Assembly: GCA_021234155.1 (NCBI GenBank)
Contig: JAJEKV010000002.1
Coordinates: forward strand, 23,510,942 to 23,574,941
From: Isoetes taiwanensis
Lineage: Eukaryota; Streptophyta; Lycopodiopsida; Isoetales; Isoetaceae
Length of the DNA: 64,000 nucleotides
Direction: 5' to 3'
Under the pieces are notes generated by a model. It did no database searches. It was not told where the DNA came from and saw only the letters and a list, made by a program, of their open reading frames with translations. Of this stretch, positions 1 to 9,899 are shown in pieces. Position 1 is the first letter of the stretch; each line of letters opens with the position of its first letter. A program made the position numbers and the translations under genes.

Positions 1-919
1 GGTATTCCCGAAGAATAAGTGCTATTGCTGGAGGCAAGCTATCAAGAACTTCGACCTGTTTAGACTTGGCTTCCACCGAGGCAAGTCAAATCATGTCAAC
101 ACCTGAGACTTCTTGATAGCTCTATGCAACTGGCGTAATGAGATACACTGTATAATGGGAACAGCTGGTTTACCTGCTATGGTCACTCGGGCGCCATTGG
201 CTGCATTAAAGGTAACTTCCCGCTTTTCACAATCAATATTTGCCTTTGCAGCAGCTAGGAATTCCATACCCACAATGAGGTCATAGCGACCAATATCCAT
301 TATCTTGGCCCCTAGAGCAATGGGTGCTCCTGGCAGCTGAATGTTCAGGTTAATGTGTCGACCCATGTGTGCATACGGCCCCACTAGCCAACGTAACTGG
401 ACGTGGCTTTGATTTCAAGGGGGTGAGCTGCAAAGCCACAAAAGGCTGATGATTGGCTTGGCCCATCTCAATGGCAGCATAAATATGTGACTCACCTTGT
501 ATATAGTCATGCGTGTCATCGTCAGCAACACTGTTTGGATCAGTTGGGTCCCCTGCGCCTTCTCAATCCACTTTGGCAAGGGCAGCCTGCACAGTTTAAG
601 TGATGTAGGGGTAGTCCTGCATACGTTGTCCTGCATACGTAACTGGTCGCGAGCCTCCTTGGGAATGGCTTGGAGAATGTCTCTGAAAGCTTCCGTGGTG
701 TTGGTGCTGTAAAGGAAACCTTCTTCTCTGGCTTCTGATATCTAGTCGAGGCGGGAGGCCCCCGGCTAGGTGAGCGTCCTCTGTAAGGTACATAACCCCT
801 ATTTTGACCAAAAGAAGAGGGTCGCGGCGGCTGATACTTAGGAGCGTCCTCTTCTAGGCTAAGAACTTTAACCTCTACTTCTGCTACTATTTTAGGGTCT
901 ATTGCGCAAACCATCTTCC
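1..919 (-). pseudogene. Ty3/gypsy gag C-terminus and protease fragment (element G1)
   Basis: Minus-strand retroelement coding sequence running off the left edge of the window. Around 384-91 the translation has the retropepsin C-half pattern YDLIVGMEFL followed by IDCEKREVTF, typical of plant Ty3/gypsy proteases. Around 919-600 it reads as the basic, proline- and arginine-rich gag tail (SFGQNRGYVPYRGRSPSRG). Frames shift between the two parts, so it is decayed. It is the continuation of the gag at 8935-9654: the two parts join in frame once the transposon at 924-8930 is removed. The class is clear; the lineage within Ty3/gypsy is not resolved because RT and integrase lie outside the window. 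Confidence 0.75.
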
Positions 920-923
920 TTAA

Positions 924-936
924 CACTAGAGTGGTC
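924..936 (+). repeat. Left terminal inverted repeat of the TTAA transposon
   Basis: CACTAGAGTGGTC, perfect over 13 bp against the right end. It is immediately preceded by TTAA at 920-923. Confidence 0.85.
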
Positions 937-2012
937 AGGTGATGGACCAGAAATGGTCCATTTGCAGTGTTTACTTTAAAATTCATATAAAATCAATGGT
1001 ACAAAATCTATTCGAACCCTTCCTAGGAGTTCATATATGGCAGTCATGGTCCACTAGAAAAATACGTAAAAATATATACACCTCCATTCTTGTAAGTTAT
1101 GCTCTAGCAAACTCAGGGGGGGTCAAGTACCAAAAGCTTCATGTTTACATAAAGTAAAACTGTCTCGACAAAACAATTTTTTCAAATTTTTTGATTACCA
1201 TGATATTTTTTTACACGAGATAGAGAAAATGACACAAAAAACCACATGTCAATCCGAAGTCTGTGAAGAAAGATAGGGCCATTCAAACATGACAGGGTCA
1301 AAACTGCTTTTTGCCTCCTCAGAACCAATTATGGTTCCCAGAAGGCAGTTGTAGTTTAAATACAACAACTTTTACAAGGAAATGCATTTTGAGCTATAAG
1401 CAATTGACAAGTTTCTTCATCCCATAAAAATGTTGGCTGGCCTTGAATTTGACGTTTGGACTTTCACTTTTGATCTCAATTTAAAGTAACTTGTAATAAT
1501 GATTAATATTTCCCCACATAGAACAAAATTTACTCTATGATGTCCTCCAAAAAATCATAATATGAAAGTTCAAAATGATATGAAACCAATGCAAAAACAA
1601 GCTCATTAAAAAAGCAAAAGATATGGTCACAAGAAATCAAGAAAGGTTTCTGACCCTGAGCCCATTATTGGTCCATAGGTCCATTTAAAATCAATAACGT
1701 CCTTATATTAATTGATCTGAAGTTCAATTTTGGGATATGAATAGCTTCTCATTTACTTTACTAAGGAAAATATTTGTTGATCATAACCTTGAGATTTGGA
1801 TTAAACTTTATAGCATCAAATTCAAATATGTCTTCTATGTTAATTCTAGATTTACTAGAAAAAGTGCCCAGCGTTGCTGGGCTTTTCTTTGGGATTAAAT
1901 TCCAAAGTTAATAAAGATATGGTTAAGAATGTTAATTGACACATATGATCATTTTCTCCTTATACAGTAATTGTTTTACTGAGTTTAAGGAATACAACAT
2001 ATGAGGTAAGCT
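937..2012. other. AT-rich left subterminal region of the transposon
   Basis: No convincing coding sequence. The stretch 1545-1700 resembles 7240-7400 near the other end, in the same orientation: both have a run like CAATGCAAAAA followed about 90 bp later by CCATTATTGGTCC. It appears to be noncoding structural DNA of the element. Confidence 0.5.
944..959. repeat. Subterminal GGACC..GGTCC palindrome, left end
   Basis: GGACCAGAAATGGTCC. Related copies in the same element lie at 1322-1338, 1661-1674, 7344-7359, 7679-7694 and 8880-8895. Clustering near the termini suggests protein-binding sites, by analogy with subterminal repeats of other DNA transposons; this is inference. Confidence 0.6.
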
Positions 2013-2038
2013 TTTAATTAAACATACAAGGCACGATT

Positions 2039-2112
2039 AGTTGCCCATTTAGTGTCTTTGCTGGATCGCAGTTTGCAAGCCCATTTAGTGTCTTTGCTGG
2101 ATCGCGGTTTGC
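2039..2112. repeat. Two tandem copies of a ~37-bp unit
   Basis: Two adjacent copies of a unit containing CCCATTTAGTGTCTTTGCTGG then ATCGC and GTTTGCAAG, differing at one position (CAG/CGG). It lies inside the TTAA transposon. No function is visible. Confidence 0.7.
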
Positions 2113-2259
2113 AAGGCTTTTTGGCGATGCAGTTCCTTCGAGCAGTTGCAGATCGCTTCGGCTCTTCACATATCTTCCGTACCAACGTAACAAAACAAGG
2201 AACATTAGAGAACACGCTAAGAGAAACCTACCCTTGTGTATCGAGTAATATGGCTCATA

Positions 2260-4920
2260 TATTGTACATCTGATACTTGAAGCTATTATTTTCTTGTCTA
2301 TGGAGCTCACGTTATTATTAATATGTGCAATACCTACTATTAACATGTGTAATACCTACGATGATTCTGGTAGAAATTGTCTAACTCATAATATACATAT
2401 ATTGGGCTCTTCATTTTCTTAGAAACCTACATAATCACAAATACATCCTTAGAACAGTTCAAGCATAGCCGATAGGAATAATTTAGTTATTTTAAGCAGG
2501 AGATGTGGCAGTTAAAAAAAGCATCATCTATCTATTATTCTTCCAATTGATTTTCTCTTCTTTTTTTTAGTAGACTCGTGTTTTGAATCATATAGGAGAG
2601 TGAGCCTTTCCTTCATTCCTAAGTTATCCATGTAATGTTCTTCAAACAAAAGGAGCACATTTAAAATAGTTGCATCGTTACTAATTAAAAGGAATTATCA
2701 GTCTGCAATGACAATATTTGCTATCTGTTGCTAGAAGAAAGAAAGGACAAAATACAAATGGTGCCATGGTGATTCGTGATTAATCGAAAAGCTCCCCATT
2801 TCGATACTCGGATATTCCAACTGCAGATTTACACATGTAGGCTATGTTTCTTTGATTTCGCTTCACTGATGCATCCAGAATCGGTTTCTTTCTTCCTTGT
2901 TTTATTTCTTTTTTTCTTTTTTGCTCATTCATACGGGCAACCATTTGTGCGGCAGCACCTTGTTTTACTCAGTTATTCACAAAGATTAGCGGCATTTTTT
3001 CCTCCTTCGAAATGCATGTACTCAAGAAGAAATTTACATCTGATGAAGACTATAACAGAACATTACAACTGGCTATAACACATAGCTTTACAACTTATCT
3101 GAGGTATATAAACACCGGATATGTAGGATGTTACAAAAAGAACACCTTAAGCGATTCTACTTTGCACATTCAAGAAAGAGTGCAAGGGCTGGCGGTTGAT
3201 GTCATTTTTGATACTCTTTAACATTTATAGACATAGTCAATGCGATATCCAGTATCCTTGAGATACCAAAGAAAACCCGGCTTTCAAGCAATTACGTATA
3301 TCATTAACTTCTTCCTTAAAAGCAATCTCAACACACGTAGAAGAACCAAGCATTCCATTGACCCAAAAGCGGCAAACTATACCTTTGGCGAGTCTTGCAC
3401 ATTTAATAGGCAACTTACTTGATCCATGCAAGGAAAAAGCTGAAATAAGCCGATTACCGGGTGCAAAGAGCGGCTGTTAATATCATCTTTTCTGGTGGTT
3501 CCTATCGCAGACACCTTTGAGTGCGATGGTCAACAAACTCTCAAGATCTTCTTGGTAAATTTTTCTTTTTGTGCGCTTTTGGGGAGTTATAGATTGAAGT
3601 GCTAATTATCTACATAGCAGCCTATAGATGCTTTGGCATATGTGCTACCTAATACATCTTGTTACAGAGTAAGATTCTGAACCTTATCATACTTGATCTT
3701 TCATTTCAACAACCTTGAGAATGCGGGGAAAATGAAAGTTTGAATCCCTCTAAAAACTTATACATGTTAGTATTAGAGGAAGCATTTTAACGCCACTTAC
3801 ATCTACGGCGAGGATAAAAACAATTCCAATTGACATAAAAAATAGCAAGAACCTACATTGCTAAAAACACAACTCACATAAGGCATATTCCATATGTGAT
3901 CAGGAAAGAGTTGAAAATTTTCTCACCCATTTTGAAAGATTGGCCAATAATGGCTTTTACAGCGAGGAAGCTCTGTTGTGTAAACCTTGATGATGGAAAT
4001 AGATGAGGATATTTGAAACCTAAAGGAAGAACAAATACATAGTTAAACAAGAAAAATCTGGATATACATTTTGGCTCATTTGCTTCTTTAGAGAGGAGGA
4101 TCTTTGGAGGAGCTTAAATTTGTCCACTGAAGTGCTAGCTATATCCATCCTAATGTTGCAAGGCGGCGTTGTTTTTCTCATAATAAAGAGAATGTTAGAG
4201 AGATAAAACATGATGATCTAGAAGTTTTCTCATAATAAAAAGGAAATGTTGAGAGATAAAACATGATGATTTTCCACCTGTTGTTCTGAATCTGTTTTGC
4301 ATTTGCAAATTAATGCAATCGTAGACAAAACCCCATGATAGCAATTTCCGACTGCTTATGATGCCATATGCCATGGCCGATTCATACAACCATGATTCTT
4401 TTGTGCCTCATGCGTAGTCCACTTGCAAAGCAAAAAGCTTGCACCCACAAGAACCAGGTCATCACAATTACTTTTGCTATCTAGAGATTTCCAAACAATA
4501 CATTATCTTGCATTGCACACAAAATGCTCTGAGAGAGAGAGAAGCAAAAGAGGTGTAAATGCATCTAATTTGGGCGCCCCTTCTCTTGTCAGAGTACTCT
4601 TAAGATCCTTTTTCTTTCAAAATACCACATCGAAGGCGAGAATGGAGTCAAGCGAAGCTTGCGAGAATTCTCACACATCCTAAACGAAATTCAAGCTTTA
4701 ACAGATAGTTTCGTGGCTATCGGGCGACATGCATTACTTTGGACAAGTGTACATAGGGATTAGGATCCCAAAGATAGCGTGACTTCGTGCGTGATTACAT
4801 GTATATAGTTTGAATGGAATTGTTTCTACTTGATTGAATGGACACATCAAACATAATATAGAAGGTACCTTAAATATCTACTTACAATATCAAGCGATAA
4901 TCAAGTTAGAGTGATTACGG
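2260..4920. other. Interior of the TTAA transposon, no recognisable gene
   Basis: AT-rich sequence with only short unrelated ORFs on both strands. It lies downstream, on the minus strand, of the acid-phosphatase exons. Later exons of that gene (GNHE and GHVH motifs) were looked for and not found. A near-duplicate of about 30 bp around ACATGATGAT and TTTTCTCATAATAAA occurs at 4176-4215 and 4226-4270. Confidence 0.4.
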
Positions 4921-4921
4921 T

Positions 4922-5895
4922 AGTCACAACCAAGATTGATAAAGAGCGCACTTGATTCAATAAATGCGTCCCCATATTGTCCAATCTTTTCATTGTTGTC
5001 AAATGGATAATAGTGCGCATAGGATAGGTCACCAACAAATAGCACACACGACCGTGCTCCTCTCGGATAATCTTTGTAATATTTTCAGCGAGTCATATGT
5101 TTGCCCGTGGTCTCTGCATCGGATCAATTTTTATCCATTCCATATAGTTTGTATATCTAGAACTTGTCGCGGAAAATGCATTTTTCACAAATAGCTTGAT
5201 CAAACAGGTGGCAAATGTTCTTACCAATGATGCCAAATATATATGCGAGAATCACGGGCCTACTCTTGGTGGAGTAAAATCCGCAAAACTCACGAGCATA
5301 TTCCCCGAGCTAAGCGTAATAATATTTTGTCTCATCTTGCAAAGAAATTAAGTTGATTAGATTCCACGAGCTTTCAAAAGGCTGTTGAAGGAATGTTAAG
5401 TACTTGAAATTCATCGAGCACCGCAGAAAAAATTCAAATAACGGGAATGGTACCAGCGCAAAGAAAGACTTACAAAGCGGCGTTAAAATTACATGGGTGC
5501 ATAAAAAGAACACATCTACATGAAAGCGGCGGATGAACAACATGCCTTAAGATCATGAATTAAGCAATGGTGAAGGAACACGATGTAGTATAAAAATTGT
5601 AGGTTATGACTGGAGGCCCATTTGAGACAAATCTTGTTGTATACACTTATCCCATAATAGACCACCGCTACTTCCAGCCTTGGCCGTGTAACCCATGACA
5701 CGATAAGCGGTCGCCTTCATAGTTTCCTGTGTGAGATGCACTGAAATGTCAACATTTAATCCTATTCAAAATATCAAGTGATCGAGCATAATAAAACAAT
5801 TCCTCTTTTGTTGAGGTGCATTATAACACGGAGGAATCCATAAATATTCACTATCGGGTGGAAGACGATCAGCAGAATGGTTCAAGATTCTGCAA
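4922..5895 (-). pseudogene. Purple acid phosphatase pseudogene (first part, several exons)
   Basis: Minus-strand remnants of a plant purple acid phosphatase, a secreted binuclear-metal phosphomonoesterase. In order: 5895-5770 reads LPPDSEYLWIPP then YNAPQQ (family: N-terminal PPGYNAPQQ); 5740-5530 reads HLTQE, VSWVT, VVYYG and HHCLIHDLK (fibronectin-like domain); 5308-5221 reads TPPRVGP and YIFGIIG and ends at a GTAAG donor; 5115-4922 reads GQTYDSLK then VGDLSYAHYYPFDNNEK, which includes the GDxxY metal-binding motif. Several frame changes are needed inside single exons, so it cannot encode a working enzyme. The C-terminal GNHE and GHVH blocks are not seen. It lies inside the TTAA transposon, so it was either captured or inserted there. 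Confidence 0.75.
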
Positions 5896-5989
5896 GCATA
5901 TTTACTTACTGCTCTGACATTACGAAAGCATTTTGAGAAATGATGGTGCAAAGTGCCCAAACAAGCTACCACTTTGTGTCCTCATGTAT

Positions 5990-6860
5990 GCCCACGGAAC
6001 AAACACAATGGTTGACTCACGAGATTTGAACATTCGCAATTTGTTCAAGCATGCACCGATGCAATTGTATCTTAACGCAAAGTAGTGAAGGTCGAGTTTG
6101 CCTTGAATTCTGAAATCTTGTTGAGCAACAAGCAAATAAGCAGAATAAGTTGTGTTCAGCGCTGATCTGCGCACGAGAAGAGGAAAAACCGAGAAAACTT
6201 CGACCTTCAGCGCAAATGACAAGGCATAAAGCACGGAAGTGCATTATTCCTTCAAATAAATGGAAGAATCAGCGCATTCATCATAGATCATATACTTGTA
6301 ATAAATCCCCTTTAGGATTAACAAGAAGGTTAACATCCATCTCTTGAATCTGCTTTGAGAAGAAAAAGGAATTATGTATTTCGATGAAATTTTAGGATGG
6401 AGCAAATAAGCATGTTCTTACATGCATACATGGATCCGCCATAGATAAGAATGCCATAGATATTTTCGGTGATAGAAGCAATGGCCCTCTTGATCTCAAA
6501 GCCATTAAAGCCATTTTGCGGACTTTTTACGATTTAAAAGCAAAATCCTTGAATCTTTTCGATTAATATACTACAAAATGTAGATAGTACTAAGAATGTT
6601 ATGCATGCCGGTTGTTGCTCTTCCCAATATCCAACAAAACTTATGGCTCAGGTTCAAGACCAAGATTCTAGCCTACTTAAGCATTTCGAAATGCACGGCT
6701 ATGTTCGAGAATCTTCATGCCTTGGAATCTTCCCTCCATAGAAACGATATTGTTCTCTCCGGCTTTGTGGCATAAAAGCGCCCAAATTTTTGCAATCTGT
6801 GAAACACAATTTAGGAAACAAACTATGCGGGGTGCACCAAAACGGTGATGCTAGACATAG
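5990..6860 (-). pseudogene. Exon-like fragments of unknown origin upstream of the phosphatase remnant
   Basis: Three minus-strand stretches look like exons. About 6805-6712 follows a CAG acceptor and reads IAKIWALLCHKAGENN. About 6512-6425 reads GFEIKRAIASITENIYG and ends before GTAAG. About 6353-6300 reads QIQEMDVNLLVNPKGDL. A fourth open stretch lies at 6240-6010. I do not recognise a family. They may be further captured host exons or parts of a decayed transposon gene. The case rests on open frame, protein-like composition and splice-like flanks. Confidence 0.35.
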
Positions 6861-7249
6861 AGTTCCCTGGAAATTTCGCAATTTCGCAGACCAAGATACT
6901 CAACCAAAAGCTGAATGATGCTAGACGTAGAGGGTCCCTGGGAATTTCGCAAGCCAAGATATTCAAATAAAACACTTCCACGCCTCTGTGCTACAGCCGA
7001 TTTGTAGAAATAGAAGACCTCCCCATCGTCATTGTGCCCGAGGAGACATCGCTATAATCAGCTTCGCACAGTTTCATGAAAAAAATAACGGTTTCTATTC
7101 TAACGTGGAGATAATCAACGACCAACAAAACCCTAAAAAAATTGAATGCCCAAGATTGCGCACAGACTATCATAAAACTCCTTTATTATTATATATAGAT
7201 AGATGCCTCGAGATGTGACTTTGAAAAAACACATTCTCAAAATGTCCTA

Positions 7250-8844
7250 TGTCATGAAATCAATGCAAAAAAAATCAAAGAAAAATATGGAAGTTTATGA
7301 CTATAAAAAGTCAAGTTAGACTGCTATGTGCAGCTCCACTTGCAGACCATTATTGGTCCACAGGACTAGAAGTTTAAAAATTAATAGAGGCAACATCTTA
7401 GTCAATTTTGATCTCAACTTTAGAATATAGTTTATGCGTACAGTTCTCTATGGAGTAAAATTAATTGGTTAGATGAGCTTCCATAATTTGAGGGCAATGT
7501 TTAAGCACAAATAACTGTGAATTTATGGGGTATTTATTTGCCAATTGAATCTACATGGACTTCCACTTACACCATTCAAAAATTATATTGTTAAAGGTAA
7601 GAAACCATGGTATCATTATGGGGACGAAATGGATAGGGCTAGTGAGAGATATATGCTCTATACAATTGGTCTAGTTATGGACCATAAATGGTTCATGCTT
7701 AATTATATTCATATCTTTCAAATAGTACATTATTTCAATATGAAAATTGAGAGGTATATTGCAAAGGAAGGCCCACATTCATGAAAAATATAGTGTACAT
7801 AAAAGATGACCTACTTGTAACATTATCCTACTAGAACTCTAATGCTTTGTAGCAGTAATGGATACACCAGTTTTATACTAGTAAAAAATAACCATGTTTC
7901 TCCGTATATTTTTGCAAGAAAGCCACACAACCTATATAGGGGACCTATATATATGTCCCTTGTCATATTTTGAACCATTTGAAAGGCTTATTTGGAAAAA
8001 TGTAGTGTGTTTTCTACAAAGCTGAGAAAAACGCATCAAAGATCATATGGTTTAATTTTTTATTCTTATACTTAAACTTCACAATCTTCACTTTCATTCA
8101 TCAATAAACATCACTAGCTAGTAAATGATGAGTTTTCAGCCTATAATTTTGAAATTAACTCAAATTTTTAAGCTCTAATGTGTTAATCCTATGGTTGTAC
8201 ATCATCTTTAAATCTAGTTAATTGCATGGTTAAACCCTAATTACACTATATACAAGTTAATAAAGTAATTTTCTATGTAGATATAAGAAGAATGCATCAT
8301 TCATTACCCTCGTGATACTTACAGGTGGTGATTTTGAAGCATTTTAACATATAATTTTGTCCTAAATTCTGTATTAGAAATTCTCTATTAGATTTTGAAG
8401 TTGATATAACTTATGAACACTCCAAAAAAACATAAGATTATACTTCATATAGTTAAGAATTCATGGCCACAAGAATTAACTCAAAACTTGTAATAATAAT
8501 AAGAGAAATAATTCCTAAACCATGCGACATTTTTGAACAAAATAGGGTTTGCCGGCTTCCACGAACGTTAGATGATAGCAACCAAAGCTGAAAACATAAA
8601 GATCAATGTGTTCTATCATAAATAGACAAATACTTCCAATTTTAGCAAGGTTTAGGCTTGTTTATACTAGGAAAACCCAAGAATGCAGTTCTGGACTGTT
8701 GCAGAAACTGTCAAATTCCCTATTATTTGAACAATCACTACAACATATAGGTGAGTTCATTGGCCTTGAAATTCTCGAAGGTCATTAAGAATCAAGTAAA
8801 GATTGATATGGTGGCGATATATCGCAAAATTGAAACTTCTATTC
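7250..8844. other. AT-rich right subterminal region of the transposon
   Basis: No gene seen. It contains GACC..GGTC palindromes at 7344-7359 and 7679-7694 and a segment at 7240-7400 similar to the left subterminal region. Confidence 0.45.
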
Positions 8845-8879
8845 TCAGATATATTGGTTTAAGTGACAGTGGGTCAACT

Positions 8880-8930
8880 GGACCAATTCTGGTCCATGGA
8901 CCCGGAATGGTCCCCGGGACCACTCTAGTG
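8880..8930 (-). repeat. Right terminal and subterminal palindromes of the TTAA transposon
   Basis: Three overlapping or adjacent palindromes occur in 42 bp: GGACCAATTCTGGTCC (8880-8895), GGTCCATGGACC (8891-8902) and GGTCCCCGGGACC (8909-8921). They are followed by the 13-bp terminal repeat and TTAA. The left end carries only one such palindrome. Confidence 0.75.
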
Positions 8931-8934
8931 TTAA

Positions 8935-9654
8935 GGTAGGGGATAACCCCTCAATATATCCCTCAACTCCTCTGCGCTCATTTATCCCTGGGACATACAA
9001 AGGTAACCTCATGAACTCATTCGCGTATGTTTGGACAGTCATATTGTTCTACTCTAGGCAATAAAAGGACTGAATCTGCTGACAACGATGAGCCCTGGGG
9101 ACGTAGTAAGACTTGAAGGCTTTAGCAAAAATTTTATAGCGGCACCATCCATGGGAGCGGGCGTATCCCTTTTACTAGATACGGGTAGACCCTATAAAAT
9201 TTGTAGTGGCGACCTTGCCAATATCCTTTTCGGTCATGCCGTAAGATTTCTCGAATTCCTACATCTCGTCTAACCAAGATTCAGCATCCACTCCTGACCT
9301 GGTTTTTCCTGAGAACTGTGCCAATTTGTGGTTCTTCCAGATACTAGTGATGGCAGAGTCCACAGTTTTTTGGTAATCCTTTTTCTTGGCTTTAGCATGG
9401 TCAGCCTTGGACTCAGAAGAGTCGGACGAGTCGGATGACTCAGATGTGTGCACGCTTCGAGCGAGTGGCTGAAACTGGAGCAAGTGCTGGTAAAAGTGGC
9501 GATGGCTATTGGTTTTGTGGAACAGGGATCTCAGGCCCATATTCCTATGGTACCGATTGGTATGCAACACGTATGCGTGGAGCTCAATAAGCAGACGCTT
9601 CATAAGAGTGAGCTCCTGTTCGGGAGTAAGACGACCCGGTTGCACTGATGTCAC
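8935..9654 (-). pseudogene. Ty3/gypsy gag N-terminal part (element G1)
   Basis: The gag-like ORF starts at 9654 (MTSVQPGRLTPEQEL) and has a serine/aspartate-rich stretch (SESSDSSDSSES) and a lysine run. The W-containing capsid patterns IWKNHKLAQFSGKTRSG and AESWLDEM follow. After degenerate sequence comes VQTYANEFMRLPLYVPGI at about 9040-8990, matching the plant retrotransposon-gag pattern (YxxxFxxLxxYVP). It then runs into the transposon junction and resumes at 919. It is broken by frame changes between 9259 and 9042. Confidence 0.7.
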
Positions 9655-9899
9655 CTACGGAGGGGACGTGCACCGTCTAAGATACAAATGAAATTGAGAT
9701 AAGCACATTATGCTAGATAATTATGACAAGAATATTGCTAAGAAATTGCTCGACATTATGATAAACATAAGGTTACAAGTGGCATAATGCCGAAACAAAC
9801 AACAAAATTGAAAATTTCATTTGTACAAGAGGGTTTAACAAAAAGGGTTAGTCTAGGGCGCCGTAAAGGGATAGAGGATCGAGTAACAGATACTCTCCC
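9655..9899. other. Spacer between the G1 gag and the unknown ORF
   Basis: AT-rich sequence immediately upstream (minus sense) of the G1 gag start. No LTR edge or primer-binding site was recognised here. Confidence 0.3.

Larger units (their letters stand above)
924..8930. mobile_element. 8.0-kb DNA transposon with CACTAGAG termini and TTAA target duplication
   Basis: The two ends are inverted repeats: CACTAGAGTGGTC at 924-936 and its complement at 8918-8930. Both are bordered by TTAA (920-923 and 8931-8934). Removing the element plus one TTAA rejoins the flanking gag in one open frame (reading SPTL then RKMVCAID), which shows both boundaries and the insertion are real. Subterminal sequence carries several GGACC/GGTCC palindromes. 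No transposase domain was recognised, so it looks non-autonomous or badly decayed. A TTAA duplication fits piggyBac-like elements. The CACTA start recalls CACTA elements, but those make 3-bp duplications. A TA duplication with ACACTAG termini (Tc1/mariner style) cannot be excluded because TTAA is palindromic. Confidence 0.85.

Noticed and set aside
924-936. Straightforward CACTA (En/Spm) element
   Set aside because: Flanking trinucleotides are TAA on the left and TTA on the right, not a direct 3-bp duplication; the 4-bp TTAA fits better.
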